DNA of 64,000 nt from SG8-32-3 sp964514055 (GCA_964514055.1 CAZEPB010000003.1:99414-163413), one strand, 5' to 3'; positions 33,285-42,351 are shown, numbered from the stretch's first letter. Translations and numbers: made by a program. The notes: generated from the sequence alone by a model not told the origin.

Positions 33285-33416
33285 TTTTCATGCCGTTACT
33301 ATGGGAAAATACAGCTGTTCTATTTGGGAATTGGATAAATTCTTATTTTCAATTGGTTCCATACATTAATGTTTATCAAGGAGCACGGCTTTGACAAGAC
33401 GGAAAGGAGCACGATA

Positions 33417-34169
33417 ATGCAGCCAATAGACGTCGTGGTGCTTACAAAAAACAGTGAACACATACTCGACAGGTGCTTAGCCGCTGTCTATGAAAACGTG
33501 CCCGTTAAAAACTTGCTTGTTGTCGATGGCTTTTCAACCGACCGAACCCTGAAAATCGTAGACAAAGTCAATGAGATGCATGGGAACGTTACAGTCTTGA
33601 ACGTGAACGGTTCGAGAGCTAAAGCACGAGAGAAAGGTATACGACAAGTGAGTACAGACTGGTTCATGTTTGTCGATAGCGACGTCGTACTGAGCAAGAA
33701 CTGGTTTAGAAAAGCCGAAAAAAACGCTGAGCGCGATGTTGGAGCCATCTGGGGAGTAAACATTGATGTCATACCTAACATCAAAGATAAACGCATTTTG
33801 AAGTTGCAGAGTTTAATTGCAAGACAATGCTTTGACCTACGAGGTGGAATGCACGACACACTCATTCGCCGTGAGGCAGTGGCGGACATCAAAATTCCTG
33901 AAGAGTTACACGCTTACGAAGACGCCTACATAATCAAATGGATTAAAAAGAAAGGATACAAAACCGTGATAGATGACGACGTTTACTGTTTACATTATAA
34001 ACCTCCAACAAATTGGAGTTTGCAGAACGCTGTTTCTCAAGCCGTTGTCGAATTCAAATGCGGCCTAGTCTATTCTCACATGTACGCGTACATGTTTTTC
34101 TACCCAGTTTTTATGTTTCAATGGTTTCTTCAGCTCTCCCTTCAGGGTGCCAAAAGCCTATTGTTTTAG
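33417..34169 (+). CDS. GT2 family glycosyltransferase (tandem copy 2)
   Basis: 250 residues. It parallels copy 1 along its whole length (IDVVVLTKNSEHILDRCLA, VVDGFSTDRTLKIV, WFMFVDSDVVL, RGGMHDTLIRREA). The ATG at 33417 was chosen because AAAGGAG precedes it by 8 bp; an upstream ATG at 33369 adds 16 residues absent from copy 1. Its 3' end overlaps the convergent HypE-like gene by 12 bp. Confidence 0.85.
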   Translation: MQPIDVVVLTKNSEHILDRCLAAVYENVPVKNLLVVDGFSTDRTLKIVDKVNEMHGNVTVLNVNGSRAKAREKGIRQVSTDWFMFVDSDVVLSKNWFRKAEKNAERDVGAIWGVNIDVIPNIKDKRILKLQSLIARQCFDLRGGMHDTLIRREAVADIKIPEELHAYEDAYIIKWIKKKGYKTVIDDDVYCLHYKPPTNWSLQNAVSQAVVEFKCGLVYSHMYAYMFFYPVFMFQWFLQLSLQGAKSLLF

Positions 34170-35165
34170 CGCGGTCCATAGATGGTCAGATAGGGGCCGC
34201 GGTAATGCCTTCACGACCCCGTCTTTTTGTATTAGTTCTCGTTGCTCCTTGTTCTCCGTGAACTCGCCGATAACCGAAGCCTGAATCCGCTCCAGCTTCA
34301 AGTTTCTAACAATTCGATTTGCACTTTTTGCTTCTGCTGAAATAAGCAGTGCACCTGAACCGATCAGTTGTAAAGGGTCAATCTGAAAGTAACCACAGAT
34401 CTTGGCAGTTTCAGGCTGAACTGGCACTGCTTCTTCGATGACTTTTACTCCCAGATTTGAGGCGTCTGCCATCTCGTGGGTTCCGCCCGCTACGCCGCCT
34501 TCAGTAGGATCATGCATAGCGTGAACTCCACCTGTTTTGCACGCGGTCAAAGCGTCTTTCACAACGCTTATCTGACTGTAAAAGTCCTTTGCCGCCTGCA
34601 GCATCGTGGTGTTCATGGTTTTTTTAAGTGCTTGTTCTCGGTCGGTGGCTAGGATCGCAGTGCCTTCTATTCCCGCGCTTTTTGTTAAAATAAGCATGTC
34701 GCCTGGTTTTGCTCCGCCCGCGGTGACGTAGCGTCCCTTCTCTGTCAAGCCCATGGTGCAGCCCACAACTATCGGGTTGGTCAAGCCAGGCGTGGTTTCG
34801 CAGTGTCCGCCCACTATGGCTATGCCTAAATCTTTGGCTGCCGCGTTCATCTGAGTGCTTATGGCTTCAACGAGTTTTCTCTCCGCGCTCTCGGGAAGCA
34901 TGATGCATGAGAACAGGAAGGCGGGTTCAACGCCGAAGGTGGATACGTCATTCGCGTTTACGTTGACGGCGAGCCAGCCGATTCTCTCAACCGCCCCGGT
35001 GATGGGGTCCATAGAAACTACGAGAGACTTGTCTCCTAAGTCTAAAACTGCCCCGTCGATTCCCGCTGAGGGTCCTACAACAACTTCTTTGCGTTCAGCG
35101 CCTAGATTTTTGAAAACTACCTCTTTGAGTATGTTTACGGGGATTTTTCCTGGTGGCAGTTTCAT
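34158..35165 (-). CDS. AIR-synthase/HypE-like protein without C-terminal Cys
   Basis: 335 residues of the PurM-like ATP-binding fold (HypE, SelD, ThiL, PurM). Visible are MDPITGAVERIGWLAVNVN, the Asn-Asp loop NANDVSTFGVEPAFLF, VGGHCETTPGL and AMHDPTEGGVAGGTHEMAD. Closest by eye to HypE, which makes the cyanide ligands of hydrogenases, but the C-terminus ends LWTALKQ and lacks the Cys on which HypE works. So it may use another substrate. It is the last gene of a three-gene minus-strand unit with an ECF transporter and a PLP-like protein, not next to the hydrogenases. Confidence 0.75.
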   Translation of the reverse strand: MKLPPGKIPVNILKEVVFKNLGAERKEVVVGPSAGIDGAVLDLGDKSLVVSMDPITGAVERIGWLAVNVNANDVSTFGVEPAFLFSCIMLPESAERKLVEAISTQMNAAAKDLGIAIVGGHCETTPGLTNPIVVGCTMGLTEKGRYVTAGGAKPGDMLILTKSAGIEGTAILATDREQALKKTMNTTMLQAAKDFYSQISVVKDALTACKTGGVHAMHDPTEGGVAGGTHEMADASNLGVKVIEEAVPVQPETAKICGYFQIDPLQLIGSGALLISAEAKSANRIVRNLKLERIQASVIGEFTENKEQRELIQKDGVVKALPRPLSDHLWTALKQ

Positions 35166-35195
35166 TTCTTTTCCTCTTAGAGCTTGGTGTTGTGT

Positions 35196-35954
35196 CTATT
35201 TTTTAAGTTGTGGAATACTGCGCGTTACAATCTTTATGATGGGTAGGGCAACAATCAGCCCTATGAGCACTTGTCCTATGTTTATGGGGATTTCCGCTAA
35301 GGCTAAGACTTCAATATTGAACAGCGGGAAGAGAAGAAATTGCTGATAGATGAAGTAGCCTGTAACCATGATTGAGCCGCCAATCAGTATGGCGAAAACT
35401 AGCCAACCTAGTTCTGGCTCAAAAAGTAAACCCATGAGCGTTATTAGCAGAACGATGAGCGCGCCGACCGCGTACCAGAATATAGGCGATATCATGAGTA
35501 CCGTGTTAAGCGAGATAAGCTGAGGAATTCCAAGGGCAAGCTCCACCTCACCGGTGTAGTAGATCACGCCGATTGCGCTCAAAGAGACCCCGAGAACGAG
35601 ACCTATAAGAAATGTGAAGGCTTTCCAAGATTTTGGGCTGAAATTGGGTTTTTTGCGGCTTAGAAAACCTACAACAGCACCTTCGGTTGCTTTGATTATC
35701 AGCGTGGCAGGCGCGTAATGTGGGTAGCCCAAAAGCACATCCGCCAGCATGGAGCCTATGCCTCCAGCGAAAGCACCTATTACTGGTCCGAACAGTATGG
35801 CGGTGGTGAACACCATTGTTTCCCCTATGTTGAAGAAGCCTCGGGTTTGGGGAACGTAGAATGAAAACACGATGGTTGCTACTGCTACCAGTGCCGTAGA
35901 AATGGCTGTAAGTGCTAAACCCATTGGTGTTGATGGTTTGATTTGTCTATACAT
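35196..35954 (-). CDS. ECF transporter S component
   Basis: 252-residue membrane protein with about seven helices. The run FNIGETMVFTTAILFGPVI with GAFAGGIGSMLADVLLGY and LIIKATEGAVVGFL is typical of substrate-binding S components of energy-coupling-factor vitamin importers. The EcfA/EcfT energising parts are not in the window. A 26-bp perfect palindrome lies 15 bp upstream of the ATG, so expression is probably switched by a repressor. Substrate unknown; vitamins such as B6 or thiamine are candidates because the upstream gene has a PLP-enzyme fold. Confidence 0.8.
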   Translation of the reverse strand: MYRQIKPSTPMGLALTAISTALVAVATIVFSFYVPQTRGFFNIGETMVFTTAILFGPVIGAFAGGIGSMLADVLLGYPHYAPATLIIKATEGAVVGFLSRKKPNFSPKSWKAFTFLIGLVLGVSLSAIGVIYYTGEVELALGIPQLISLNTVLMISPIFWYAVGALIVLLITLMGLLFEPELGWLVFAILIGGSIMVTGYFIYQQFLLFPLFNIEVLALAEIPINIGQVLIGLIVALPIIKIVTRSIPQLKK

Positions 35955-35968
35955 TTTTCAACAACCAA

Positions 35969-35994
35969 AATAGTATAGTTACAACTATACTATT
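35969..35994. promoter_or_regulatory. 26-bp perfect palindromic operator
   Basis: AATAGTATAGTT, 2-bp spacer AC, AACTATACTATT. Twelve-base arms are fully complementary. It sits between the PLP/wHTH gene and the ECF gene, 15 bp from the ECF start and just downstream of TATA-like TTTAATA on the minus strand, the position for a repressor site. Confidence 0.8.
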
Positions 35995-36013
35995 AAACTT
36001 TACCAAAACAACG

Positions 36014-37408
36014 TCACAGCAAAAGCTTCAAATCATCAATCGCCACAAGAGCCTTCTTCCCACGCTCCCCCACCCGAAAGAACCTCTTCCCATTCTTCTC
36101 ATACGCCACAATCAGCCCTTTCTCCGCCAGTTCATTCAAATGCTGATAGACCGCGGCTCGCGTCATGGTTTTACCCAGCTTCTTCCACAAATCATAGCCA
36201 TACGTGTCTTTTCTGCTGAGAATCCTGAGAATTTTTTCCTTCGTGCTTATCTCCAAGCCGAGAACAACCGTCTTCTGCTTCTTAGACAACGCCTGCAACA
36301 CATCAGTGGCTTTGAGTCCGCTCCCCGTAATAAGACACGCCACGCTGCTTTCGCAAGATATTGTACCCTTCCCAACAAGTTTTTTCAACGCCGCTAGGGT
36401 AGCGGAGCTTGCGGGTTCAGCGAAAACTCCTTCAAGTTTCGCTATCTGCAGTTCCGCGGCGAGAATTTCCGAGTCCGAAACCGTTAGCGCCAAACCATCT
36501 GATTCTCTTATCGCGTTTGTGGCTAATTCACCTTGCAACGGTTCAGCTACTAGAATTGCAAGCGCGCGAGTTGACGGATTCGCAATCTTCGATTTGGAAG
36601 TGCCTTTATTCAAGGCGTTTACTATTGCTGCGCATCCTTCTGGCTGGACTCCAACGATTTTCGGCAATGATTCTGTGAGACCGAGCTGTTTGAGCTCTTT
36701 GAAGCCTTTCCAGAGGGAGTAGATGGTGCCGCCGCTTCCCATCGAAACCACTATCCATTCTGGAACGCCGAACTGCTCGTAAACTTCATAAGATATGGTC
36801 TTTTGAGCTTCTACGACGAGGGGGTTTAGCTCTGCAGTTGCTTGGTACCAGCCTGTTTCCTCCGCCATCGCCGCAGCTTTGCGGATTGCGTCGTCAAGAA
36901 TGTCCCCGAATTTCTCAATGGTTGCGTCGTAAGCCAGCATCTGAGCCAGCTTTCCCACATCAACCACTTCGGGAACTATGACGTGGCAGATTAAGCCTGC
37001 TTTTGCGGAGTAAGCAGCCAGTGAGGCGCCCATGTTTCCGTTTGTGGCGGATATCAGCGTGTCAAAGTCTTGGTCGATGGCGTTAGACGTTAAGAGGGCG
37101 GCTGCGCGGTCTCTGTACGAGTTTGTCGGATTGCGCGTCTCATCTTTCAAGTAAAGCTCTTTCAAGCCGAGGCTTTTTGCAAGTCTTTCTGCTCTATGCA
37201 GGGGTGTTCCGCCTTCTCCCAAACTGACCGTGTGCTGGACAGGCGGAAGTAACTGCTTGTATCTCCAGAAACCCATGGGACCCGAAAAATTAACTTCATC
37301 CAATTTAGGAAGCGCTGCGGTGTATTCTAGTATTCCCGCGCATTTTTCGCAGCTGCTTCTCAACGGGTAGGTCGGATATTTTGCGCCGCAGTGAACGCAC
37401 CTGAGCAC
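36014..37408 (-). CDS. Threonine-synthase-like PLP-fold protein fused to a PadR-like wHTH
   Basis: 464 residues. An N-terminal zinc ribbon (CVHCG...CEKC) and a fold-type II PLP domain follow the threonine synthase plan: LGEGGTPLHRAERL, SATNGNMGASLAAYSAKAG (120-138), SMGSGGTIYSLWKGF and EPASSATLAAL. But the PLP lysine site reads NPTNSYRDR: Arg99 replaces the Schiff-base Lys of NPTGSFKDR. Residues 388-464 are an added winged helix (YGYDLWKKLGKTMTRAAVY, then HLNELAEKGLIVAYEKNGK). The combination suggests a sensor-regulator that binds a PLP-like or amino-acid ligand, not a working enzyme; true threonine synthase activity is unlikely from the sequence. Confidence 0.82.
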   Translation of the reverse strand: MLRCVHCGAKYPTYPLRSSCEKCAGILEYTAALPKLDEVNFSGPMGFWRYKQLLPPVQHTVSLGEGGTPLHRAERLAKSLGLKELYLKDETRNPTNSYRDRAAALLTSNAIDQDFDTLISATNGNMGASLAAYSAKAGLICHVIVPEVVDVGKLAQMLAYDATIEKFGDILDDAIRKAAAMAEETGWYQATAELNPLVVEAQKTISYEVYEQFGVPEWIVVSMGSGGTIYSLWKGFKELKQLGLTESLPKIVGVQPEGCAAIVNALNKGTSKSKIANPSTRALAILVAEPLQGELATNAIRESDGLALTVSDSEILAAELQIAKLEGVFAEPASSATLAALKKLVGKGTISCESSVACLITGSGLKATDVLQALSKKQKTVVLGLEISTKEKILRILSRKDTYGYDLWKKLGKTMTRAAVYQHLNELAEKGLIVAYEKNGKRFFRVGERGKKALVAIDDLKLLL

Positions 37409-37553
37409 TTCACTCTTTCTCCTTCAATATGCTTTTCAATAAGCCGAACTGTTCTATTATTGTTTGCCGCGTTTTCCTTTTAAGACTGTGGCGGAAGGGG
37501 AAAATCTAAATGGGAGTGCACTGCTTGATATAGCAAGTTAAGAGTTGACGGTT

Positions 37554-37928
37554 ATGAGTGAAAAAGAAGACCCGATTAAAATGCACAAAGACGCAAACGC
37601 TCTTATGGAAGCTGGAAAGTTTGAGGAGGCACGAGACCTTTTCCTGAGAACGGCTGAGCTTTACCGAAAAAAGCAGAACTATTTTGACTCCACAACCATG
37701 CTTTACAAGGCTGGCGAATGCAGCTTCGCCCTGAAAGAGTACGAAAAAGCCGTTGAGCAGTTCATGCAGTCCGCAGAGCTTTCCTTCAATAAGGGGTACG
37801 ACCGTTTCGGCGTCAGCGCCTTGGACTATGCGAAAGACTGCCACAAAGCCTTAGGAAACACCAAGGAAGTCGAGGAACTGGAGAAGAAAATCAAGGAAGT
37901 CAAAACAAAGCTTGAAAGCGCCTTCTAA
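37554..37928 (+). CDS. TPR/SNAP-like helical repeat protein
   Basis: 124 residues made of about three TPR-like helix pairs (HKDANALMEAGKFEEARDLF, TMLYKAGECSFALKEYEKA, SALDYAKDCHKALGNTKEV), ending in a Lys-rich coil. It is a probable protein-protein adaptor. The ATG at 37554 follows the divergent PLP/wHTH promoter region; an upstream TTG at 37545 is possible. Partner unknown. Confidence 0.65.
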   Translation: MSEKEDPIKMHKDANALMEAGKFEEARDLFLRTAELYRKKQNYFDSTTMLYKAGECSFALKEYEKAVEQFMQSAELSFNKGYDRFGVSALDYAKDCHKALGNTKEVEELEKKIKEVKTKLESAF

Positions 37929-38040
37929 GCGCCATCTTGCATTTAGAACAAACCAGCCTTTTTAGCGCTTACCTCTTTTCTTGATGAGAATCAATTAATA
38001 AGAAGCTGGAGCACTTTTCTAGTAGCCGAGTTTTAAGGTC

Positions 38041-39741
38041 ATGAGCATGCCCGTACTCTTCAAGTCTCTGGCAGAACTCCTCGAAAAAGTAGAAGCCACC
38101 AAAAAGCGACTGGAGATAATCGGCATGACCGCTGACTTCTTGAAGCGCTTAGACGCAGAGGAAGTTGAGCCTGCCGTGTCCATGATTCTCGGGCGGGCTT
38201 TCCCGAAATGGAACCAGAAAACCCTAGACGTAAGCTGGGCTACTCTGACTGGGGTTCTGCAGCGCATAACAGGGGTTGACTGGGACGTTTTCCGTGAAGC
38301 TTTCACAGGCACTGGCGATGTAGGCGCGGCTGTAAAGGCTGTTTTCGAAAAAACCAAAGTGAAAAAGCAAGCGTTGCTTCTGGAGAAAACGCTGACAATA
38401 ACCGAAGTCAGACGCTTGTTGCAGTCCATAGCTGGGGCTGTTGGTTCAGGCTCAAGAGAAAAGAAAGAACGCTTGATAGCGGCGCTTTTAAGTCAGGTGT
38501 CGCCTGTGGAAGCCAAGTATCTGGTGAAGATTTTTGTGGGTGAGATGCGGACGGGGTTGTATGAGGGTTTGATGGAGCAGGCGGTGGCGAAGGCTTTTGA
38601 TGTTCCGTTGGCAACCGTGCAGAAAGCAAGCATGGCTTTGGGCGACATCGGCGAAGTAGCCGCTTTAGCCAAGACTGAGGGCAAAGAGCGCTTGTCACAG
38701 GTCGGCTTCCAAGTTTTCAGACCCGTTAAGCTCATGCTCGCCCAGACAGCGGATGACGTTAGCCACGCCTTAGCTGAGCACGGCGGTAGAACAGCGTTTG
38801 AATACAAGTACGACGGCGCTCGGGTTCAAATCCACAAGCAGGGCAGTGAGGTGCGGGTTTTCAGCAGAAGGCTCACAGACGTGACTCGGAGTCTGCCAGA
38901 AGTGGTTGAGGCCGTGAAGGACAGCATTAAAGCGGGCGAAGCCATAGTTGAGGGCGAAATCATAGCTGTGGACGATGTTGGCTCGCCCATTCCGTTTCAG
39001 CATTTAATGCGCAGGTTCAAACGAGTCCATGAGGTACGTAGTATAGCCGAGAAAATTCCTGTTAAGCTTTACCTGTTTGATGTTCTCTATCTCAACGGGG
39101 AAAGTTTAATTTCGCTTCCGTACGTGCAGCGCAGGAAGGTTTTGGCTGAAAACGCTGGCGCTATACCGTTGACTAGACAGATAGTCACCAACAAGAAGGC
39201 GCGCGCAGAAAAATTCTTGAAAGAAGCCATGGACGCTGGGCATGAAGGATTGATGGCGAAGAAGCTTGACAGCCCCTACACACCTGGAACTCGCGGAAAG
39301 CGCTGGTTCAAGATAAAACCTGTTTTGGAGCCTTTAGATTTGGTTATCACAGCGGCTGAGTACGGGTATGGACGGCGGCACGGTTGGCTTTCGGACTATT
39401 ATCTGGCTGCGCGTGACGCTGCGACAGGTGAATTTCTGAATGTGGGTAAGACGTTTAAGGGGTTGACGGACGCGGAAATCATCGAAATGACCCGAAAGCT
39501 TAAGGAGCTGACCGTGCGGCAGGAGCGCCATCGAGTTGTGGTTCTGCCAAAAATAGTGGTTGAAGTCGCCTATAACGAGATTCAGAAAAGCCCCAAATAC
39601 AAGTCGGAGATGGCACTGCGGTTCGCCCGCATAACCCGCATAAGAGACGACAAGAACCCAGAAGACGCTGACACCATCAAAAAGGTCCGAGAAATCTTTG
39701 AAAGTCAGTTCGCCAAAAAAGGCAAATATAAAGCTGACTAA
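38041..39741 (+). CDS. lig: ATP-dependent DNA ligase
   Basis: 566 residues, with the DNA-binding domain (1-200), adenylation domain (220-420) and OB domain (430-566). The nucleotidyl-transfer lysine is Lys256 in FEYKYDGARVQIHK; other motifs are FSRRLTDVTRSLPEV, VEGEIIAVD, GHEGLMAKKLDSPY and GKRWFKIKP. It seals nicks in replication and repair. Size and order match archaeal ligase I. ATG at 38041 or 38047. Confidence 0.96.
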   Translation: MSMPVLFKSLAELLEKVEATKKRLEIIGMTADFLKRLDAEEVEPAVSMILGRAFPKWNQKTLDVSWATLTGVLQRITGVDWDVFREAFTGTGDVGAAVKAVFEKTKVKKQALLLEKTLTITEVRRLLQSIAGAVGSGSREKKERLIAALLSQVSPVEAKYLVKIFVGEMRTGLYEGLMEQAVAKAFDVPLATVQKASMALGDIGEVAALAKTEGKERLSQVGFQVFRPVKLMLAQTADDVSHALAEHGGRTAFEYKYDGARVQIHKQGSEVRVFSRRLTDVTRSLPEVVEAVKDSIKAGEAIVEGEIIAVDDVGSPIPFQHLMRRFKRVHEVRSIAEKIPVKLYLFDVLYLNGESLISLPYVQRRKVLAENAGAIPLTRQIVTNKKARAEKFLKEAMDAGHEGLMAKKLDSPYTPGTRGKRWFKIKPVLEPLDLVITAAEYGYGRRHGWLSDYYLAARDAATGEFLNVGKTFKGLTDAEIIEMTRKLKELTVRQERHRVVVLPKIVVEVAYNEIQKSPKYKSEMALRFARITRIRDDKNPEDADTIKKVREIFESQFAKKGKYKAD

Positions 39742-39769
39742 CACCAATTCTTTTTAGGCGAGAACAAGG

Positions 39770-40810
39770 ATGGATGCGGCGGATAAGAAAGCGTTTGCTC
39801 AGGATTTCTACAGTCGGCAAGTGATCCTCGACGAGTTAGGCTGGAAGGGGCAGCGGAAACTGGCAAAATCGAAGGTTGCTGTGGTCGGCGTAGGCGGACT
39901 AGGCACTGTTTCCTCGCTCTATTTGGCTCTGGCAGGCGTCGGATACTTGCGTTTAATAGATCAGGACACCGTGGAAACCCCGAATCTTCACCGCCAAATC
40001 CTGTACAACATGGATGATTTGCATTATCCGAAGGCTGAGGTTGCCGCGGAACGGCTGGAGAAGCTTAATCCGCTTTTGAAGGCTGAGCCTGTTTCGGAGA
40101 ACGTGAACGCAAACAACGTCGAGAAGCTTTTGGCTGGAGCGGACCTAGTTGTTGACGGCTTGGATAACATGTTTACTCGCTATCTGCTGAATCGCACATG
40201 CATCAAGTTGGGCGTTCCGTACGTTTTCGGCGCCGCCATCGGCATAGAGGGAAACCTCTCAGTCTTTGCTCCTCCTGAAACCGGCTGTTTAGAGTGCCTG
40301 ATGCCAAACCTTTCAGACGCTGATTTGCTTACTTGTGACACTCGTGGCGTTTTGGGCGCTACGCCTGGAATAATCGGCGCTATGCAAGCCATGGAAGCCA
40401 TAAAAGTTCTGACAGGCATGGGTTCGCCGTTGAAGGGCAAGCTTATGGTTTGTGACTTCAACGACATGTACTTCACTACGGTTGACACCTCGAAAGCCCT
40501 GAACTGTCCCGCTTGCCAAGGCACGCTGGCTCCATTGGAACGGCGAGAGAGGCTTGTTTGGCTTTGCGGTCGAGACACAGCTAACATTAACCCTGAAAAA
40601 CCGTTAAAGCTGAAACTTACTGATGTTTACGAAACTGTAAGGCACCGCTTTCCTGTACGCTTGCGGTCGCACCTCGCCATAATATTCGACTACAAAGGCT
40701 TAGAGGTCAGCCTGTTTAACGGTGGACGCATGCTCATAAAAAACGTCCAAGATGAAGCAGCAGCCCTGAAAGCGTACAGAGAAATTCTCAAAAAATTAAA
40801 CGTAAAATAA
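39770..40810 (+). CDS. E1-like ThiF/MoeB/HesA adenylyltransferase
   Basis: 346 residues. A Rossmann start VAVVGVGGLGTVSSLYLAL, the RQ-type motif PNLHRQILY and LVVDGLDNMFTRYLLNR define an E1-like enzyme that activates the C-terminus of a ubiquitin-like or sulfur-carrier protein. Two CxxC pairs (GCLEC, NCPAC) form the zinc site. The C-terminal 90 residues (YETVRHRFPVRLRSHLAII) resemble a ubiquitin-like or SAMP-like tail. The family covers thiamine, molybdopterin, tRNA thiolation and SAMP conjugation; which applies is unknown. Confidence 0.87.
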   Translation: MDAADKKAFAQDFYSRQVILDELGWKGQRKLAKSKVAVVGVGGLGTVSSLYLALAGVGYLRLIDQDTVETPNLHRQILYNMDDLHYPKAEVAAERLEKLNPLLKAEPVSENVNANNVEKLLAGADLVVDGLDNMFTRYLLNRTCIKLGVPYVFGAAIGIEGNLSVFAPPETGCLECLMPNLSDADLLTCDTRGVLGATPGIIGAMQAMEAIKVLTGMGSPLKGKLMVCDFNDMYFTTVDTSKALNCPACQGTLAPLERRERLVWLCGRDTANINPEKPLKLKLTDVYETVRHRFPVRLRSHLAIIFDYKGLEVSLFNGGRMLIKNVQDEAAALKAYREILKKLNVK

Positions 40811-40865
40811 CATTCTTTTCCACGAAAGTGCTTTATGAAAAAGAAAGAGAGAGTGTTTTGAGCGC

Positions 40866-42131
40866 TCAGTCCAGTTGATATGCTTCTTCTCCGTGCTCGC
40901 TAAGGTCGAGACCCGCATCTTCTGCTTCACGGCTTACTCTAAGGGGCGAGAACACGTTTACCAGCTTCAACAGCACGTATGAGCCGAAGAAGGCAAAAGG
41001 CGCTACCACTGCAACTGCCAACAACTGAGCGACCAGTTGACCCGCGTTTCCGAAGAATAAACCGTTTACACCGTTAACAGCTGCTGTTGCGAATAAGCCA
41101 GTTGCGATTGAGCCCCAAATTCCGCCGACACCATGGCACGCAAAGACATCCAGAGTATCGTCTATTTTCGATCTGCCTGCTCGCCAGTTGGCAACCAAGT
41201 TTGAGATCACTCCTGCAGCTAACCCTATGATTAACGCTGAAGTTACTGTAACGTAGCCTGCGGCAGGTGTTATGGCAACCAGCCCCACGACCGCACCGAT
41301 CGATATGCCAACGGCTGAAGGTTTACCTTTTATCACCCAGTCTAGGATCATCCAGCTTACTGCTGCGGCAGCCGTGGCCAAGTTCGTGGTGACAAGCGCT
41401 GAAACCGCAAGGTCGTTTGCTGCAAGAGCGCTTCCCCCGTTGAATCCGAACCATCCAAACCATAGTAGACCCGCGCCAAGCATTACGTAGGGTATGTTTG
41501 TCGGTTTGAACTCGCTGGCGCTTTCTTTCTTGGCGGCTTTCATGTGTTCTTTCCATGGAATGCCGCATCCTTTTCTTCTGCCGATTACGAGGGCTGCTGC
41601 GAGTGCGGATAAGCCTGCTGAAATGTGGACGACGATGCCTCCTGCGAAGTCAATTGCGCCTAGGGCGTGTAGCCATCCGTCAGGGTTCCATACCCAGTGA
41701 GCTATTGGCGCGTAGATAAGTGTGGACCAGAGAACGATGAAAATCAAGAGTGAGCGGAACTTTATTCTTTCTGCGCATGCGCCTATGATTAGTGCTGGTG
41801 TGATGGCTGCGAATTTCAGTTGGAACGCGAAATACAGCAGTTCAGGAATTTCTGGTGCGAGGACTTGGTTGACAGTGTGTATGCCTACGTTGTTCAAGCC
41901 GACGTACGATAGGTCGCCTATTATTCCATTTACGCTTGTTCCGAATACGAGGCTGTAGCCTAGAACTGCCCATATTATGCTCACGACTGCGAATATGATT
42001 AGGCATTGGACTATTGTGGATACCAGGTTTTTCTTTCGCACTAAACCGCCGTAAAAAAAGCCCAGTGCTGGGGTCATTAACATTACCAGTGCGGTTGCGG
42101 TCATTAGCCATGATACGTCTCCTGAAGCCAT
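40866..42131 (-). CDS. amt: Ammonium transporter Amt
   Basis: 421-residue Amt/Rh channel with eleven membrane helices. Visible are MTPALGFFYGGLVRKKN, the gate Phe/Trp region, IVLWSTLIYAPIAHWVWNP with its His, DFAGGIVVHISAGLSALAA and the final His in DVFACHGVGGIWGSIATGL. The ATG at 42131 follows AGAGGAAG; an upstream in-frame ATG adds a charged segment not seen in the family. No GlnB/GlnK follows it in the window. Two ATTYTGAACGGTTT repeats lie 180-235 bp upstream. Confidence 0.95.
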   Translation of the reverse strand: MASGDVSWLMTATALVMLMTPALGFFYGGLVRKKNLVSTIVQCLIIFAVVSIIWAVLGYSLVFGTSVNGIIGDLSYVGLNNVGIHTVNQVLAPEIPELLYFAFQLKFAAITPALIIGACAERIKFRSLLIFIVLWSTLIYAPIAHWVWNPDGWLHALGAIDFAGGIVVHISAGLSALAAALVIGRRKGCGIPWKEHMKAAKKESASEFKPTNIPYVMLGAGLLWFGWFGFNGGSALAANDLAVSALVTTNLATAAAAVSWMILDWVIKGKPSAVGISIGAVVGLVAITPAAGYVTVTSALIIGLAAGVISNLVANWRAGRSKIDDTLDVFACHGVGGIWGSIATGLFATAAVNGVNGLFFGNAGQLVAQLLAVAVVAPFAFFGSYVLLKLVNVFSPLRVSREAEDAGLDLSEHGEEAYQLD

Positions 42132-42313
42132 CTTACTTCCTCTTTTGACAGATGTTTTGAATATATGCCTTTTTACGAGCATTTATAGGGAACAAGTATT
42201 TAAAACTATCCATTTGGAAACCCAAATCATTCAAAAGTAAACAAACGCTCAAAAATAAACGAACAAAGCAGCTTTCCCTTCATTTTTTCCTCCAGAAACC
42301 GCATTTTACTGAA

Positions 42314-42327
42314 AAACCGTTCAGAAT
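42314..42327 (-). promoter_or_regulatory. Direct repeat upstream of amt, copy 1
   Basis: On the minus strand ATTCTGAACGGTTT. A second copy (ATTTTGAACGGTTT) lies 38 bp further upstream. Possible activator sites of amt, or by-products of the region; a second pair of less conserved TCAAAAATAAAC-like repeats lies near 42230-42260. Confidence 0.4.
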
Positions 42328-42351
42328 CCACACATGAAATAGTTGCGAAGT

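Noticed and set aside
36014..37408. Ordinary threonine synthase (thrC)
   Set aside because: The catalytic lysine is Arg99 and a winged helix is fused at the C-terminus, so I do not assign the enzyme name.
38816..38840. GGTTCAAATCC-like tRNA T-arm in the DNA ligase gene
   Set aside because: No matching acceptor or anticodon arms; it is part of the ligase coding sequence.
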